Source: Morella rubra (lineage: Eukaryota > Streptophyta > Magnoliopsida > Fagales > Myricaceae). From it: 64,000 bases of DNA. Made by a program: the position numbers and the translations under genes. A model generated the notes under the pieces. It did not search any database. It worked only from the letters and a program-made list of their open reading frames with translations, and was not told where the DNA came from. Location: contig CM025849.1 of assembly GCA_003952965.2 (NCBI GenBank), positions 19,692,377 to 19,756,376 on the forward strand, given 5' to 3'. Shown here in pieces: positions 53,301 through 64,000 of this stretch (the stretch's first letter is position 1; each line of letters starts with the position of its first letter).

Positions 53301-56300
53301 ATGAATCTAGGTTGTACTGAGTAAAGAAAACCAATAAATAAAATATATTAAGATGCAACGCGACATTTGGGCTCTTATATGAGCATATAGGGCTTAAAGT
53401 AAAATATTAAACACACAAAAATACTACAATTGAACCTTTAATCTACTTATAAAGGAGAAACAAAGAAGACATAACATAACCACTAATATGGCGTCATTGG
53501 TGGGCCTTTTATAAGGCCAGTATAAGTATATAAATAAGAAGTCTTATAGTGCGCTTTTAAATTATCACAAAAAGAGCCATCTAATACATGTGTCTAGTGA
53601 AGAGTTCTTCGACTTAATGCATACATCTAGTAATGATTGGACAACTCTACCCAGTTCTCTCTGTACAACAGAGCCCATAAGATTTCACTTTTCATGCGGT
53701 GTCAAACCACAATGTCAGCCGCTCACAGCCCACTGCTAAAAGGCCATTTTCAATTGTCACCAAAAGATTTTGGGTGAGATAAACCGATTCTTGGTTTACA
53801 GATATGAAGTTGATGACTGGGCCTTGTCTCTAGACCAATCATCGGTCTGCGCTGGTAAGGTGCGACACATTTTTTGGTTCTTCGGAGTTTTTTATACTCA
53901 AACAACACTTGCCTCAATACCAAACAATAAACCACGTTATAGGAAAGGCTACTGTGTGAGGTGCACTAATAAGCACGTGTGCTTTCGCACAACGCGGCTA
54001 TATAATCATTATATAATTGGCATTAAACATGTTGTAGAACGGGATACTTCAAAGTACGGTACTTCATAGACTAGTGATTTTCCATACGAATCCACATCAC
54101 AAAACAAACGGCGTATTTTACACTTGTTGCTCTTTTCATTTCTGCGCTTCCACTTTTGATGAAAATAGCAAAACAATTTTTCGTTGTTTCGAAGTGTAAA
54201 ACTATGATTTACTCATAACAATTTCAGAATTTCTCTCTATTAGTGGATTGTGAAGAGATTGTTGTGTCTATTAATCAGTACGTAAGGACAATTACTTAGT
54301 ACCATAGTAGAAACATAATGAATTCAATTCGCTGGATCATTTAATTTTGAAAAGAAATCATGAACAATTGCTAACAGACCATTAAGCTCCGATGTCTCCT
54401 ACAGTGACTCTATAGAAAAGCATACATTAAACGATTTGGGATATAGTGTCATCATTAGTATCTTTGAATCATCAGTTTTTCACAAATGCGGTCAAACATA
54501 ATAAGCAGTTTACGTTGAAGAAACTCATCGTTGTTGTTTCATGTTCTACTTGATTGCGAGAATGAGAGTCTTATAGATATTTCCTCTTATCTGTCAAACC
54601 CGTTTTTGCTGATGTTAGCCCAAGATCAAATCTAGATTGGTTCGGAAGATAAACGTACACTATAGATCCGACCAATGTGTGCTTCGCGTTAGGGTGGTCT
54701 TATACTTCTCTATATTGAATCCTCTCTCATCTTATTTATAGTGAGAGACATGTGTGTTTTATCTCATTCTTACGCGCACTGTTTTTAGCAATAATATGAG
54801 TTTCATCACGTTTAAACATCTATAATAGGAAGCTTTAAGCGTTGTTCACTCGTTAATGAGGAATACATCATGTTGTGGAATCCCGGATTTTCTCAATGAA
54901 TAAGGGTTATTTAGGGAACGAATGCTGTGAGTATAAACAGCCCTTGATCAGAATTAAAGAGCAATTTCGTATATCACTAAAGACTACTCATAGAATAAAT
55001 CAGTAGTATTATTTAAGTGAATACGTAAGTGATGGTTTGTTACGTATTTTTAAGTACACGAAAATCAAACCTGGTTGTTATAACAAATGTTGATTTGATT
55101 AATGTTACCAGTTATCAAAAATTTAAAGATATAATGTGAGATTTTGTTAACCTTATATATCATATAATAGTAATGTTAATTCTTCTGACTAAATATTATA
55201 TAAATTATGAAGGATATAGTCTCAATCTTTAACTGAACAAATTCGTTACATAAATTTATTTATTGTGTGCTTCAATGTAGCTTTAACCACATGTAACTAT
55301 ACAATACATTAAAGACGTTAAGCTGTTTATAAGATCTTCTAATAATCTCTCGAGAGGTCTTCGAGGGTATGTGGTGTTTCTTTTCGACATACCTATGTAT
55401 TTAGGAAAGATCTCCTGTAGAGTAATGCTTTGGTGAAGCTCATTATATGGAATCTTGTTGGCCATTTCTGTGATTTCCACTCCACCCTATATGAGAGCGA
55501 TATAGTCCTTAAGCTTGGTGGAACATTCTAAAAACAGGTAATTCCTTACTGTGCCCAGACACAATTTAGCAAAAACAACACTTGCAAGCAAAAAATTACA
55601 CAAGATACTTTACGCTAGTGCTGAGATGAGTCATTTTAGTTCGCCACAAGTGATTGTAAGTTGTGACACGCAAGGTGGGTTTGTTTTAATTCTAATAAAA
55701 GAAAGTACAACAGTTTCTCTAACAATTGACTAATCATCACTACACTCCCAACTCAAACAGTAAGATAACATATGTGTGGATCTTCGTCACTTAGTTGGAG
55801 AAGACTCCCATATAAAATTCTGCCCATCGAGTAAGCTCTCAAGCATGAGACCTCTTATTATTACTGCAGGTTACACCGCTAATCTCATCACGTTTCTGTC
55901 GGTAACTCCAATTCCGCGACCATTCGAGACTTCAATCAGGCCCAATAGAATGAAGGGTATTTTTCATACGATATGTGACAAGGATGAGGAAAGTATTTCC
56001 TTCCACACCATCAATCTTTCTTAGCTAGAAGTATTGGATCGTTGTGCCATAACATGATTAGCTTTGGCCAACTAAATATATCTCATGCTTTCGGAGGAAC
56101 GCACTTCAACCCTCTTTCACCCATCATAAATGTGTTGGGACGCAGATTCATACTATTTGTCAAAACATGTTTCGATCAGGAGATATGAAAGAAGTGTATT
56201 GCTCACTCTGTCGAGAATACGTTAGGCAACTACTGACAATACTGTGAGTTCTGGTCAGGTAGATATTTGAGCTCAATGAAGTAATTTCAGGAATGGCTTT

Positions 56301-56900
56301 TTTTGCCTTCAATATTCTTATGTTCTCTTACTCTCGTTTGGTTATCGAAAGTGCACTAAACAGGGTTTTGCTCATTTCGTGTACGAAGAATTAAGCAAAG
56401 ACTTCAGAAACATAAGTGATTACTGTCTTTAATTTAAGTTGATACTCGGATAGACACGTGTTTTTCCGCGTGTATGCGTTTGTGAGTAGATTCTACGCAG
56501 TTCAGTCGTTTTAGATGTAACACGGACTGTACATGGTAATGCTTCCAATTCATTCGGATGGGATCATAGGGAGGCATACGAGATCTTGTCTAATCTAAGA
56601 AGAGATTTCAGCGAAAATCGATGCAGTGGAGAAAAGGGATGGACTACAAACAACTCAGCAAACGGACTAGAGAATGCTGTCACCTGCAACTGCTCCTTCA
56701 TCAATGGCACTATGTGTCACGTTGTCAGCATGAACGTTACCATTTTCTCTCTCTATCTTAGAGATCCGATTCACACACTTGTCTCCTTCTCTATACTTTA
56801 TTATCCAGATTTTTTGTTGAGAACTTAGAAGCGTTAGGAGGAAGGAACCCGCAAATAGCATTCTACTAAATCTTCTTTTGTTCAAAAAATTTAGGGTAAC
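50346..56900. other. Long region without recognisable genes
   Basis: About 6.5 kb without a convincing coding frame. 50.3-53.2 kb is where the gag, protease and rest of the integrase of the minus-strand Copia element should be, but I cannot identify them. 53.2-56.9 kb shows only short random-looking frames. A G run (53200-53208) is the only simple sequence of note. Base use is unremarkable but frames are unusually broken. Confidence 0.4.
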
Positions 56901-56919
56901 GTAATTGCAAGCAATTTAA

Positions 56920-57058
56920 TTATAGGTCAAAATCAATCTCACCTGCTTATGTTTTAAAACAGTGATTTGAGCCCCTTAAAAAACACTATATTTTTAATAA
57001 TTTTATCTTGGAAGGGTATTTGCGTGTAGTTTAACTATGAGATTGATTTTGACCTATA
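56920..57058. repeat. Inverted repeat of ~24 bp arms
   Basis: 'attataggtcaaaatcaatc' (starting about 56920) is complementary to 'gattgattttgacctataat' (ending about 57061). The arms are separated by about 85 bp. It could be the core of a small MITE or a transcribed hairpin. There is no coding frame. Confidence 0.8.
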
Positions 57059-57199
57059 ATTAAAAGGGACGTGTTAGAAAATTACGTATAAATTTAAAAA
57101 AGTAAGAGTAGTATCAGCCTCATCCTTTTCACAGTTACATTTTGCTACAGCACTAACGTTCGATTTTGCTTAGAGTCTATTTACTTTAACAAGATAATT

Positions 57200-58023
57200 G
57201 GGCATGTTCGTTTTAGTGAGAATTTTAGAATTCGAATCCAAAATTCTGATTTTACAAATCGAACATGTTTGAGTCTCAACTACAAATTTTTTTTTTCAAT
57301 TTTGCCCTACCCTACCCTTGAGGTTTCTAAATTACCAACGTATCCTCTATTAATTTGTGAGAGATATAACTAAGGAAGGACAAAATGAAATTTTAAAAAA
57401 TATATGACCCCACTAATTCAGATAATATTAATTGTAGAATATGTGAATGGACGAAATAGCCCTCATTTATCTTATGCACGTTAAGGAGTTGTTGAGGCCC
57501 ATTTAGGAATTGCACCAAACCAAAGCTGACATCAACAGTTGCTTCGATTTCTCCCCTCTGTGTTTCTCTCAACTGTATGGAGACGCCCACTCATTTGTCT
57601 TTTTTTTCTCCCTTTTTTTTCCTATTCAATACTTTTTAGATTTCTCCCCTGTGTCTCTATCAACTGTAAGCAACCTCCACGCATATGTTCTTTTTTTGAT
57701 TCAATATTTTTCAGATAGTATCACAATAAAAAATAAATAAATATTAATTTAAATATTATAAATTTGTATTAAAATAAAAAAATTTAAAATTATAATAAAT
57801 ATTATAAATAAGCATAAATTAAATATTTTTTATTTTTTATCTTTTTCACTCATCTCAATAAAAATAATCTACAAACAAAAATCTTAAAAATCTTCATTAC
57901 TTTTTTTATAAACATTAATACAACTCAACAACTTCTACACAAATACCAATAAAATTCTAACATCACTTAAATATTTACACCACACTTTAAAATTCTTAAA
58001 ATTTTACCAAAACGAGCATGCTC
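57200..58023. mobile_element. TIR element (MITE-like), ~820 bp
   Basis: The left end 'gggcatgttcgttttagtga' pairs with the complement of the right end 'aaaacgagcatgctc'; pairing extends through 'gaattttagaatt' / 'aattcttaaaatttta', about 30 bp. The interior is AT-rich with no transposase. No convincing target duplication, so the superfamily is open (hAT possible). Confidence 0.6.
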
Positions 58024-58966
58024 AAAATATATATGTAATTCTGATTAAGTGTGAGTATTGAATTCGGATTCTGGTTAGGTACTCACTATAACTCCTTTTC
58101 TCAATTCAAACCGTTCTGGAAATTTTACGGAAAATTCCTTCTTCTTTTTTTTTTTTTTTTTTTTCCTGTAGACTCCACCTTTTTGATGCAACTGACGTCC
58201 AACTGTTACTCTCGTTCACATTGGTAGGCGATAGCATCCTGAAAGTATGATATATGTCTCTACTGTCAACAAATAATGCAAAAGAAACCGTATCAGCACT
58301 ACTAAATTCTTCTGGAGTAGTAACGGCTACTCTACTTGTGACTCTACTTGCCAATTTTCTCGCCCTTCACTATTACCATCGCGCTACTGGATATTTTCAT
58401 ATTCCGATCTTTGGTCGTGTAGCTATAGCCCAAAGAATCAAATGCGCCTAAAGACACCAATTTTTTCCTAAGGTCTAGAACATGCCTTACATCTGTCAGT
58501 GTCTCCAAAGCCCTATCAAACATTTTGATTTTAATTGTAAAGATCCCATAATCTGCAAGAAAAAAAAAAGAAAAGAAAAGAGAACCATTTTTTTTTTTTT
58601 TTATTTTAATGAGGAAAATTCATTGCACTTAATCTATGCATTGGATTTAAACAGATCTAGCTCAGTTGAACATTGATCAGGTTTTAGACTCAACAGCAAA
58701 CCTGTAGACCCATGGTGTCCACGACTCCCATTTAAATACTATCTGGTATTATTCCCATGAAGAATCAAATCTGGGAGCCTACTCCTTATCCACACAATTC
58801 CAAATTCACCCCAATGTCTAGGTAACCCAGTTGTGTAAAGAGAAGCTTTTCAAGAGAAGCAGTCACAAGCGTTAAAGTCATGAGATTTTTGTTATCTGTA
58901 TAATATATACTCGGAAGAAATGTACGCTAAGGGATTAAAATACGCGCATTTTCTACTGGAAGTACA
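58024..58966. other. Flank upstream of the receptor-kinase pseudogene
   Basis: No recognisable exon for the signal peptide or first part of the receptor kinase. Holds a T run (about 58147-58163), A/T runs near 58560-58602 and short frames on both strands. Nothing else supported. Confidence 0.4.
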
Positions 58967-60540
58967 GAGTTCTCAAAGCACAGAATCTGCCGGGCACTCT
59001 TCCCCTGGATTTGGTCAGGTTTCCTTAACTCGAAAAAATGTAAGTACTCCACTTCTTGTTCTAATTGACACATATGGATAAATGTATAAGCATTTTTTAG
59101 CAGCTAACTAACCTATGCTGCTCATTTCGCTATTTCCCTCTCATAGTAGTGATCTCTCCCGCAACTACCTCAAAGGTACAATCCCTCCGCATTGGGGCTC
59201 GATGAAGCTGGTCAACATGTGTTCTTTTCACCCTCTCTCTCTGTCTCTCTCTATGTCTCTATGTGTGTGAGATATTCATCTGCGTCTGTTTATGATATTA
59301 ATACGTGGGCGTGTCTGTGATTTTAATTTGTCATTCATGGCCTTTTAAAGTGGGCTCCCCAACCAATTCTTTCATGAACGATGATCTTAACGCAATGGGT
59401 CTTAACGCAGTTCCCTTTTTGGAAACCGGTTGACGGGTTCTATCCCCAAAGAGCTAGCAAATATTATGTAACTCTCAAAAAATTGTGAATTCCGATAACC
59501 ACCCAGTGTGTGACGAGTTTTCAGAGTATCTCTAACAAGGAATTCGGTTTTTGTTAATCCTAGTGTGGTCGTGTACAATCAGCTTTCGAGAAATCTTCCT
59601 CCAGAGCTAAGGAGTTTGTCCTCCCTAGAAACATTGTAAGACCATTATAAGTTCTCTCTCACAAGTCTCTATGTGAAAACTTTTGGGATCGGGTTTTCTA
59701 GAGAAAGATGCTGAATTCTAATGCTCATAGCTTAATTTGTTTAGTTCTTGGTTGTACATTTATATATCTATGTTGTTCTTGTCGTACAGCTTCTTTGGCT
59801 CGAATTACTTTGTTGGGGAGCTACCAGCTTCATTTGCAAACTTGACCAAATTGACAAAGTTGTAAGCATCTACTTATCTCTTTCCCTATCGAGTTTTTCC
59901 TAAGATGAAAGTATTACTAATTTTTGCCTTTTGGGGGTCACATATATATTTTTCACCGGTTCCTTCAACGTAATGCAGTGGGATCAGCGACAATCAATTT
60001 TCTAGAAAGATACCGGATTATATTCAAAACTGGAAAAAACTTGGAAAACTGTGAGACTTTTGTTCCTATTTGTTTTAATTTGTTCTTTTAAGGATTTGGT
60101 TATTATTTTGTTACGAACATTTTCTCTTATCCCTTTGTAAATCAAAATTTGGCAACAACAGAGTGATTAAGGCAAGTGGGCTGACCGGGCCAATTCCTCG
60201 TGGCATTGCTATTTTGGAGAACTTTTTTGTTTTTTTCTATAAAACATTACCACATTTATTGAAACAAAACAACTCAACGAAGTTCCGGTAAAACATCACA
60301 CAACAGAATATAAAGAGGAACAGAACAGGGAACCAAAAAGCCAGAAAACTGATGGCGAGCAGCCCACTGCGCCAACAAATGCGATTGCTGATTCAGACGT
60401 TGGGGGACCCAATGGATCGCCCAAGCAGTTTGGCCTTTAAAAGCAGCACGAAGAGAACACACTAGGACTTCAATCTTCCAACAAGGCACACGGAAAGGAT
60501 GAGTACTTGGAGAAGTTATTTGACTTGTCAGAATGGATCT
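58967..60540 (+). pseudogene. LRR-VIII receptor-like kinase, extracellular LRR exons, broken
   Basis: Exons with proper splice sites, most exactly 72 bp and one LRR each: 58967-59040 (QNLPGTLPLDLVRFP, stop TAA 59026-59028, LEKM); 59147-59218 (DLSRNYLKGTIPPHWGSMKL); 59411-59467 (GNRLTGSIPKELANI, 57 bp, 15 short in frame); 59564-59635 (YNQLSRNLPPELRSLSSLET); 59790-59861 (SNYFVGELPASFANLTKLTK); 59979-60050 (SDNQFSRKIPDYIQNWKKLG); 60162-60224 (VIKASGLTGPIPRGIAILEN), which resumes at about 60507 after a LINE. The one-LRR-per-72-bp-exon layout and these sequences are typical of LRR-VIII receptor kinases, plasma-membrane proteins with LRR, malectin-like and kinase domains. Signal peptide, malectin and kinase parts are absent; the Ty3 element begins at about 60541. 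Premature stop plus truncation: pseudogene. Confidence 0.88.
60225..60506 (-). mobile_element. 5'-truncated LINE inserted in an LRR exon
   Basis: A 282-bp insertion. Its left end is T-rich (poly-A on the minus strand). The minus strand encodes the end of a LINE RNase H domain (about 60489-60274: AWAIHWVPQRLNQQSHLLAQ, then WAARHQFSGF). It is flanked by TTGGAGAACTT (60214-60224) and TTGGAGAAGTT (60507-60517), a target duplication with one mismatch. The LRR frame resumes after the second copy. Confidence 0.88.
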
Positions 60541-62048
60541 TTTACTGTGTAGCTATTGATCTTTCGGACCTCTCCCCGTGGCGAAGGAGGTGGCAGGGGT
60601 AAGTCGGCATGGGGAGGCAGGTTGTCCATTGGTTGGTGGTTCCTTCGAGGCGAGCGTTCTCGTTCCCTATTACGAGGTCGGTTTCGTTGAGGGGCGCCGT
60701 GTTCAAGTATGAAACACCACAACTTTCATTTTTGGAGCAAGTACTCGATCTGTCATTTTAGTTCTCAACAATTGTCTGTGTTTTGTCCATGATCTTCGTA
60801 GAAATTACAGTACTTGTTATAGTACCCTTTTTTCAGTGGTGCCCTGAGTTTTTTAGGCCACTTGACGCTTAGGTCGTGTTTAATCTGCATTAGAATCTCC
60901 CTAAGGGTGGTGTTGAGAGCCGTGAAAGTGGGGTAGAGGCGTATTTTACTAATGGGTTGGTCGTAACGCGTGGGTCGAGGTGAGTGGTCTCATCTCAGTC
61001 CCTTTTGTCCTTATCCTGCTCGGGTGGAGTTGAGTGGAGACGTGTAGCGAATATGTCCTCAAAGTCCATGTGTTTCTATTCCTTTGTCATGGTATTGACG
61101 AAACTGGTTGGGGCTTTTTCTCACGAGGTATTTGACGACGTCGCTTGGCTAAAGTCTTGTGGTCAGAGTTATGAGCTTGGCTTCATCGGTGGCGTGGGAA
61201 ACTGTGACTGATTTGCGGTTGAACTGTGCTACATAACTACACAGGCTCTCCTTAGGGTTTTGGTTAATGCTGAACAGGTAGGAGGACAGACGCTTTATAC
61301 GTTGATTGGATATGAAGTGGCTCATGAATTGTGTGTTGAGGGTGTCGAAATAGTAGACAGTTCTGGAAGGTAGACTAGAAAACCATCATTGCGCTGATCC
61401 CTTGAGGGTCAACGAGAACATGTGGCAGAGCATGGGGTTTGCGTACGACTGGACGTGCATGTGTTGGCGGAAGATTTCCAGGTGATCGCAAGGATCTCTG
61501 AAGCCATCGAATAGGTCGATCGCAGACGGTCGAAAATGCCAAGGCAATGGGTACGTGAGTACTTTCAATGTAGCGGGGAGCTGCCAAACAAGAACGAGTC
61601 ATCAGCTAGAAAACCCACCTTTTCCAGCTTCCTGTCGGTTTCTGCTTCGCGCTGAGCATCACCGTTGGACATGTGTTGGCGGAAGATTTCCAGGTGATCG
61701 CAAGGATCTCTGAAGCCATCGAATAGGTCGATCGCAGACGGTCCCAAGGCAATGGGTACGTTACTTTCAATGTAAACGGGGAGCTGCCAATGTGTGAAAG
61801 TGAGGACGAGTCATCAGCCTTAGGGGCTTCTGTTAGTACTCGATGCCGCAGTTTGGGGGGGGGGAGTACTGAGCCGAGTGGTTATCTAAGGTTCCCTTGT
61901 GTGGGGGAGATGTGTTGATATGGTGGGCGAGGTTTTCTACGGTTTGGATCAAGGTGGCTAGTAATACGTCGCTATTGGGGACAAGCTTCGAGTTTACTAC
62001 CGGAGGTACTTGGTCGTCATTTGGTATTTCAGTGGAGGAAGTCATCAT
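60541..62048 (-). pseudogene. Ty3-type retrotransposon gag
   Basis: Minus strand, ATG at 62046-62048 (MMTSSTEIPNDDQVPPVVNS). About 61750-61250 is the Retrotrans_gag domain (IDLFDGFRDPCDHLEIFRQH, then LCHMFSLTLKGSAQ and FMSHFI). About 60810-60740 has a YCNFYEDHGQNTDNC-like zinc-binding motif (family pattern C-x-F/Y-H-x-D-H-G-H-x-T). The end is a basic RNRERERSPRRN stretch and PRGEVRKI. Gag forms the particle that packages element RNA. Several stops and frame changes, and an internal duplication (61458-61820), show it is dead. Protease, integrase and reverse transcriptase, expected at lower coordinates, are missing: the element breaks off next to the receptor-kinase pseudogene. I give only the outline of this gene. 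Confidence 0.8.
61458..61820. repeat. Local tandem duplication inside gag
   Basis: A segment of about 150 bp starting 'tgttggcggaagatttccag' is present at 61458-61607 and 61672-61820 (offset about 213 bp). The first ~80 bases are identical; later parts differ by several small insertions and deletions and few substitutions. Confidence 0.9.
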
Positions 62049-62130
62049 GGAAAGAAGGATGTAGAGAGGATGGCTGGAAAGTGATGCGATGGTTTGAGCA
62101 GTGTTTTAGATTAGGCTTTTTTTGAGAAAT

Positions 62131-62149
62131 TTCCACAAACGGCACCAAC
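62131..62149 (-). other. Primer-binding-site region of the Ty3 element
   Basis: Just upstream of gag the minus strand reads GTTGGTGCCGTTTGTGGAA, directly after a CA that would end the LTR. TTGGCGCC-type sequence at this place is common as the tRNA primer-binding region of plant Ty3 elements. Confidence 0.6.
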
Positions 62150-62685
62150 TGATGATGCTAAAATCACCAAGAGCTGGAGCCTATCAGATTTGAAAGGAAT
62201 AAGAAGAGTGGGTGGCGTCGGATGTGGAGACTTCCGATGCCAAAGTTAGATCTTGAGAAGTATTTAGTCTAAAGAATTAATTAAGCTTAGGTAAAATATA
62301 ATAGGGATACCTGTCTTTTATAAGATGGGGGTGTCAAAGTCCTAAAAGAAGTCTAACAGAATGGGGTTCAGGACTCCTTGTCTTATATGGAGTCTCGATG
62401 CCTCTTGGGTTTTTATCTCACCTGAAGTTCTGAAGCCTCTTAGATTGCTAGGCGGAAAGATTAAGGGAATCAATTCATACTTATGAATGCTGAGGGCCCT
62501 GAACGCGCTTGTGGCCTTGGACGTGATTACGGATGGGCTCGCGTGCCTAAGTGGACGGGGCTGGTCATATTATGGCCTATCAGTAGTCCCTCCCTTAAAA
62601 CAAACGTGGACCGATTGGGGGCCTAATAAATCAAGTGAATGTGGTTGGCTTGGTGGCTTCATGTGTCGTATTATGGCCCATCACA
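62150..62685 (-). mobile_element. Putative 5' LTR of the Ty3 element
   Basis: On the minus strand from TGTGATGGGCC (62685) to CA (62150-62151), about 536 bp, followed by the primer-binding region and then gag. The inner border is well placed by the PBS; the outer border is a guess from the TG start. No second LTR is in the window. Confidence 0.5.
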
Positions 62686-63668
62686 TAGTATATAAATACT
62701 AAACATTAATTCTTTCTTTTCTTTTTTATAAGTTACTAAACATTAATTCAAATGTTTAAAAGTTTTATTTAGTAGTTAGGATGCTGTCATAATTGCTTTA
62801 TTTATACTGACAATTTCCCAATAAACATGTGAGTTATAATTCTTTTGGTAATTCGTGATTTCGTCATTGCATTAATCAATTGGGTTATATGCCACTTGAT
62901 TATGATTCATTGAATTTTGTACGATTTTGTTTTGTTCCTTCCAAGTCATTATAAGAAGTTGAAAATTTTGGTGTGGCATTTTTTTTTGGCCTTTCAACGC
63001 GTCAGTCACTGTTTGGATGATAAAGGAGGTGCATCGAAGTTTAACAAATGATGGGACAAGTTTAAAGATAAATACAGATTTCATTACTATTCACACTTTA
63101 CACCAAATTTATTAATTTTTTAATTATATTCACGAATTATTAATTTTAAATATTTTATATTAACAGTTAAAATTTTTCTTTAATTTTAATAAAATTTAAT
63201 TTTTTTTAATTTTAAAATTATGATTTTACACTCATAAAATAATTACTGCTAAAAAAATTATAGGAGAAATTGTCATTTCATGTGCTAACAAATTATTTTT
63301 TTTTCAAACTAATTAAAAATTTTAATGAATAAGATAAAGTATTTAAAATCAATAGTTAGTGGATATAATATAATAAAAATAATAGATGAGAGTTCAAAAT
63401 ATCAAGACTTTCATAATTAAAGAGTGTAAAATGTATTTATCATTCTTTCTATTTTTGTAAACATGTAGAAGTCTTCAATATTCACTAGCATATAGGAATA
63501 CTCTTGTTACGAGTAGACCAAAATTGGGGAGAAAGAACCCATCTATAACAAAAGGGCGAAATTCGAACAAGGGCTACTTGGATTAGCAACAGCGATATAC
63601 CCTGTTGAGTTGTTGTGAGTCGAGATCCTATCTCACAACTTTAATTAACCTTCTTTTATCAACTGTTA
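62686..63668. other. AT-rich stretch, nothing recognised
   Basis: Very AT-rich, with many T and A runs. Only short random frames. No repeat structure or gene is supported. Confidence 0.5.
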
Positions 63669-64000
63669 GTTTTTTTTTTTCTTAGGTAAATACGAGAAAA
63701 TTTGTATTTCATCAAAAGGGAATTAAAATACAGCAGAGGCTCTAATGGGTGTACCTAACCCTCGTGAAAGGCGATATCCCTGCAAGCATAACTTTTCGGC
63801 GTTGAGAAACACACATGCCCAGACTAAACAAAACAAGAAAAGAAGCTTGCCTTAAACAATGAGGCAAGACCAAATGGATAAAAGCTTAACATAGACAACA
63901 GAAAAGACCGTGAAAACGCTGGCCAGAGCTTGATGGTAGTAGTTGACGACAGCGGCGGCACGTGATGGTGGTCAAAGCAGATCACGGCATAAAAAGGAGG
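63669..64000 (-). mobile_element. Possible LINE/SINE 3' part at the window edge
   Basis: Starts with a T run (about 63669-63681). On the minus strand it ends 'gaaatacaaattttctcgta' before the A tail, typical of plant LINE 3' ends. The body up to the window edge is GC-richer than its left flank. A duplication cannot be tested because the other end is outside. Confidence 0.5.

Noticed and set aside
55776..56024. 82-codon frame with GYTANLITFLSVTPIPRPFE, reminiscent of the third membrane segment of glutamate-receptor channels
   Set aside because: Only about 25 residues look alike and nothing before or after fits the family; likely chance in a disordered region. A BLASTX search with flanking receptor motifs would change this.
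1..64000. CRISPR array, rRNA or tRNA genes, bacterial-type operons or riboswitches
   Set aside because: None seen. The window is plant nuclear DNA; the tandem repeats at 5.7 and 23.6 kb lack unique spacers of constant length.

Overview
The window is nuclear DNA of a flowering plant, most likely a woody core eudicot. The evidence is plant-specific gene families (RGA-type CC-NBS-LRR, LRR-VIII receptor kinase, PPR, ELM2/ARID, NERD, DUF4378), short AT-rich introns, and plant lineages of LINE, Copia, Ty3, hAT, Mutator and Harbinger elements. I cannot name the species from sequence alone. There are exactly 1000 Ns at 42730-43729. Most of the DNA is transposons and broken gene copies; very few genes look intact.

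1-5.9 kb: the first exon of the splicing factor DIM1/YLS8 on the minus strand (689-808), with the rest beyond the left edge; a Harbinger-type MITE (972-1352); a 5'-truncated LINE (2242-3385, minus); and one exon resembling cleavage-stimulation factor CSTF77 (4237-4298, minus). 5.9-8.6 kb: a Mutator-like element with inverted repeats of about 300 bp that carries a NERD-domain gene exon (a Pack-MULE). Its right end lies 100 bp before the start codon of a CC-NBS-LRR resistance gene (8662-13639, plus). That gene is broken by frameshifts, stops and a complete 1602-bp hAT element with an 8-bp target duplication.

14-25.4 kb: remnants of an ELM2/ARID protein (17.4 kb) and a PPR protein (18.65 kb), a second hAT-like element (19683-21735), a 95-bp tandem repeat, a Copia-like LTR and a 306-bp retroposon with a 13-bp target duplication. 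25.9-33.7 kb: two tandem copies of a unit of about 3.8-4 kb. It holds a nucleotide-sugar-transporter pseudogene and a DUF4378 gene; only the right copy of the latter keeps its full C-terminal domain. The copies alternate between near-identity and stretches differing mainly by short deletions.

34.4-41.1 kb: a near-complete, young-looking LINE (34716-40817; 15-bp perfect target duplication, 39-bp poly-A, ORF1, and ORF2 with one frameshift) inserted in the RNase H region of an older LINE. 43.7-57 kb, right of the gap: no intact gene, but badly decayed pieces of a minus-strand Copia element in the order integrase, reverse transcriptase, RNase H. 57-64 kb: a TIR element, an LRR-VIII receptor-kinase pseudogene made of 72-bp LRR exons and hit by a LINE, and a Ty3-type gag with primer-binding site and LTR on the minus strand.

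The genes form no pathway together. The main story is nested and serial transposon insertion in genes, gene capture by a Mutator element beside a resistance gene, and a tandem duplication. I found no CRISPR array, no rRNA or tRNA gene, and no convincing undescribed system.
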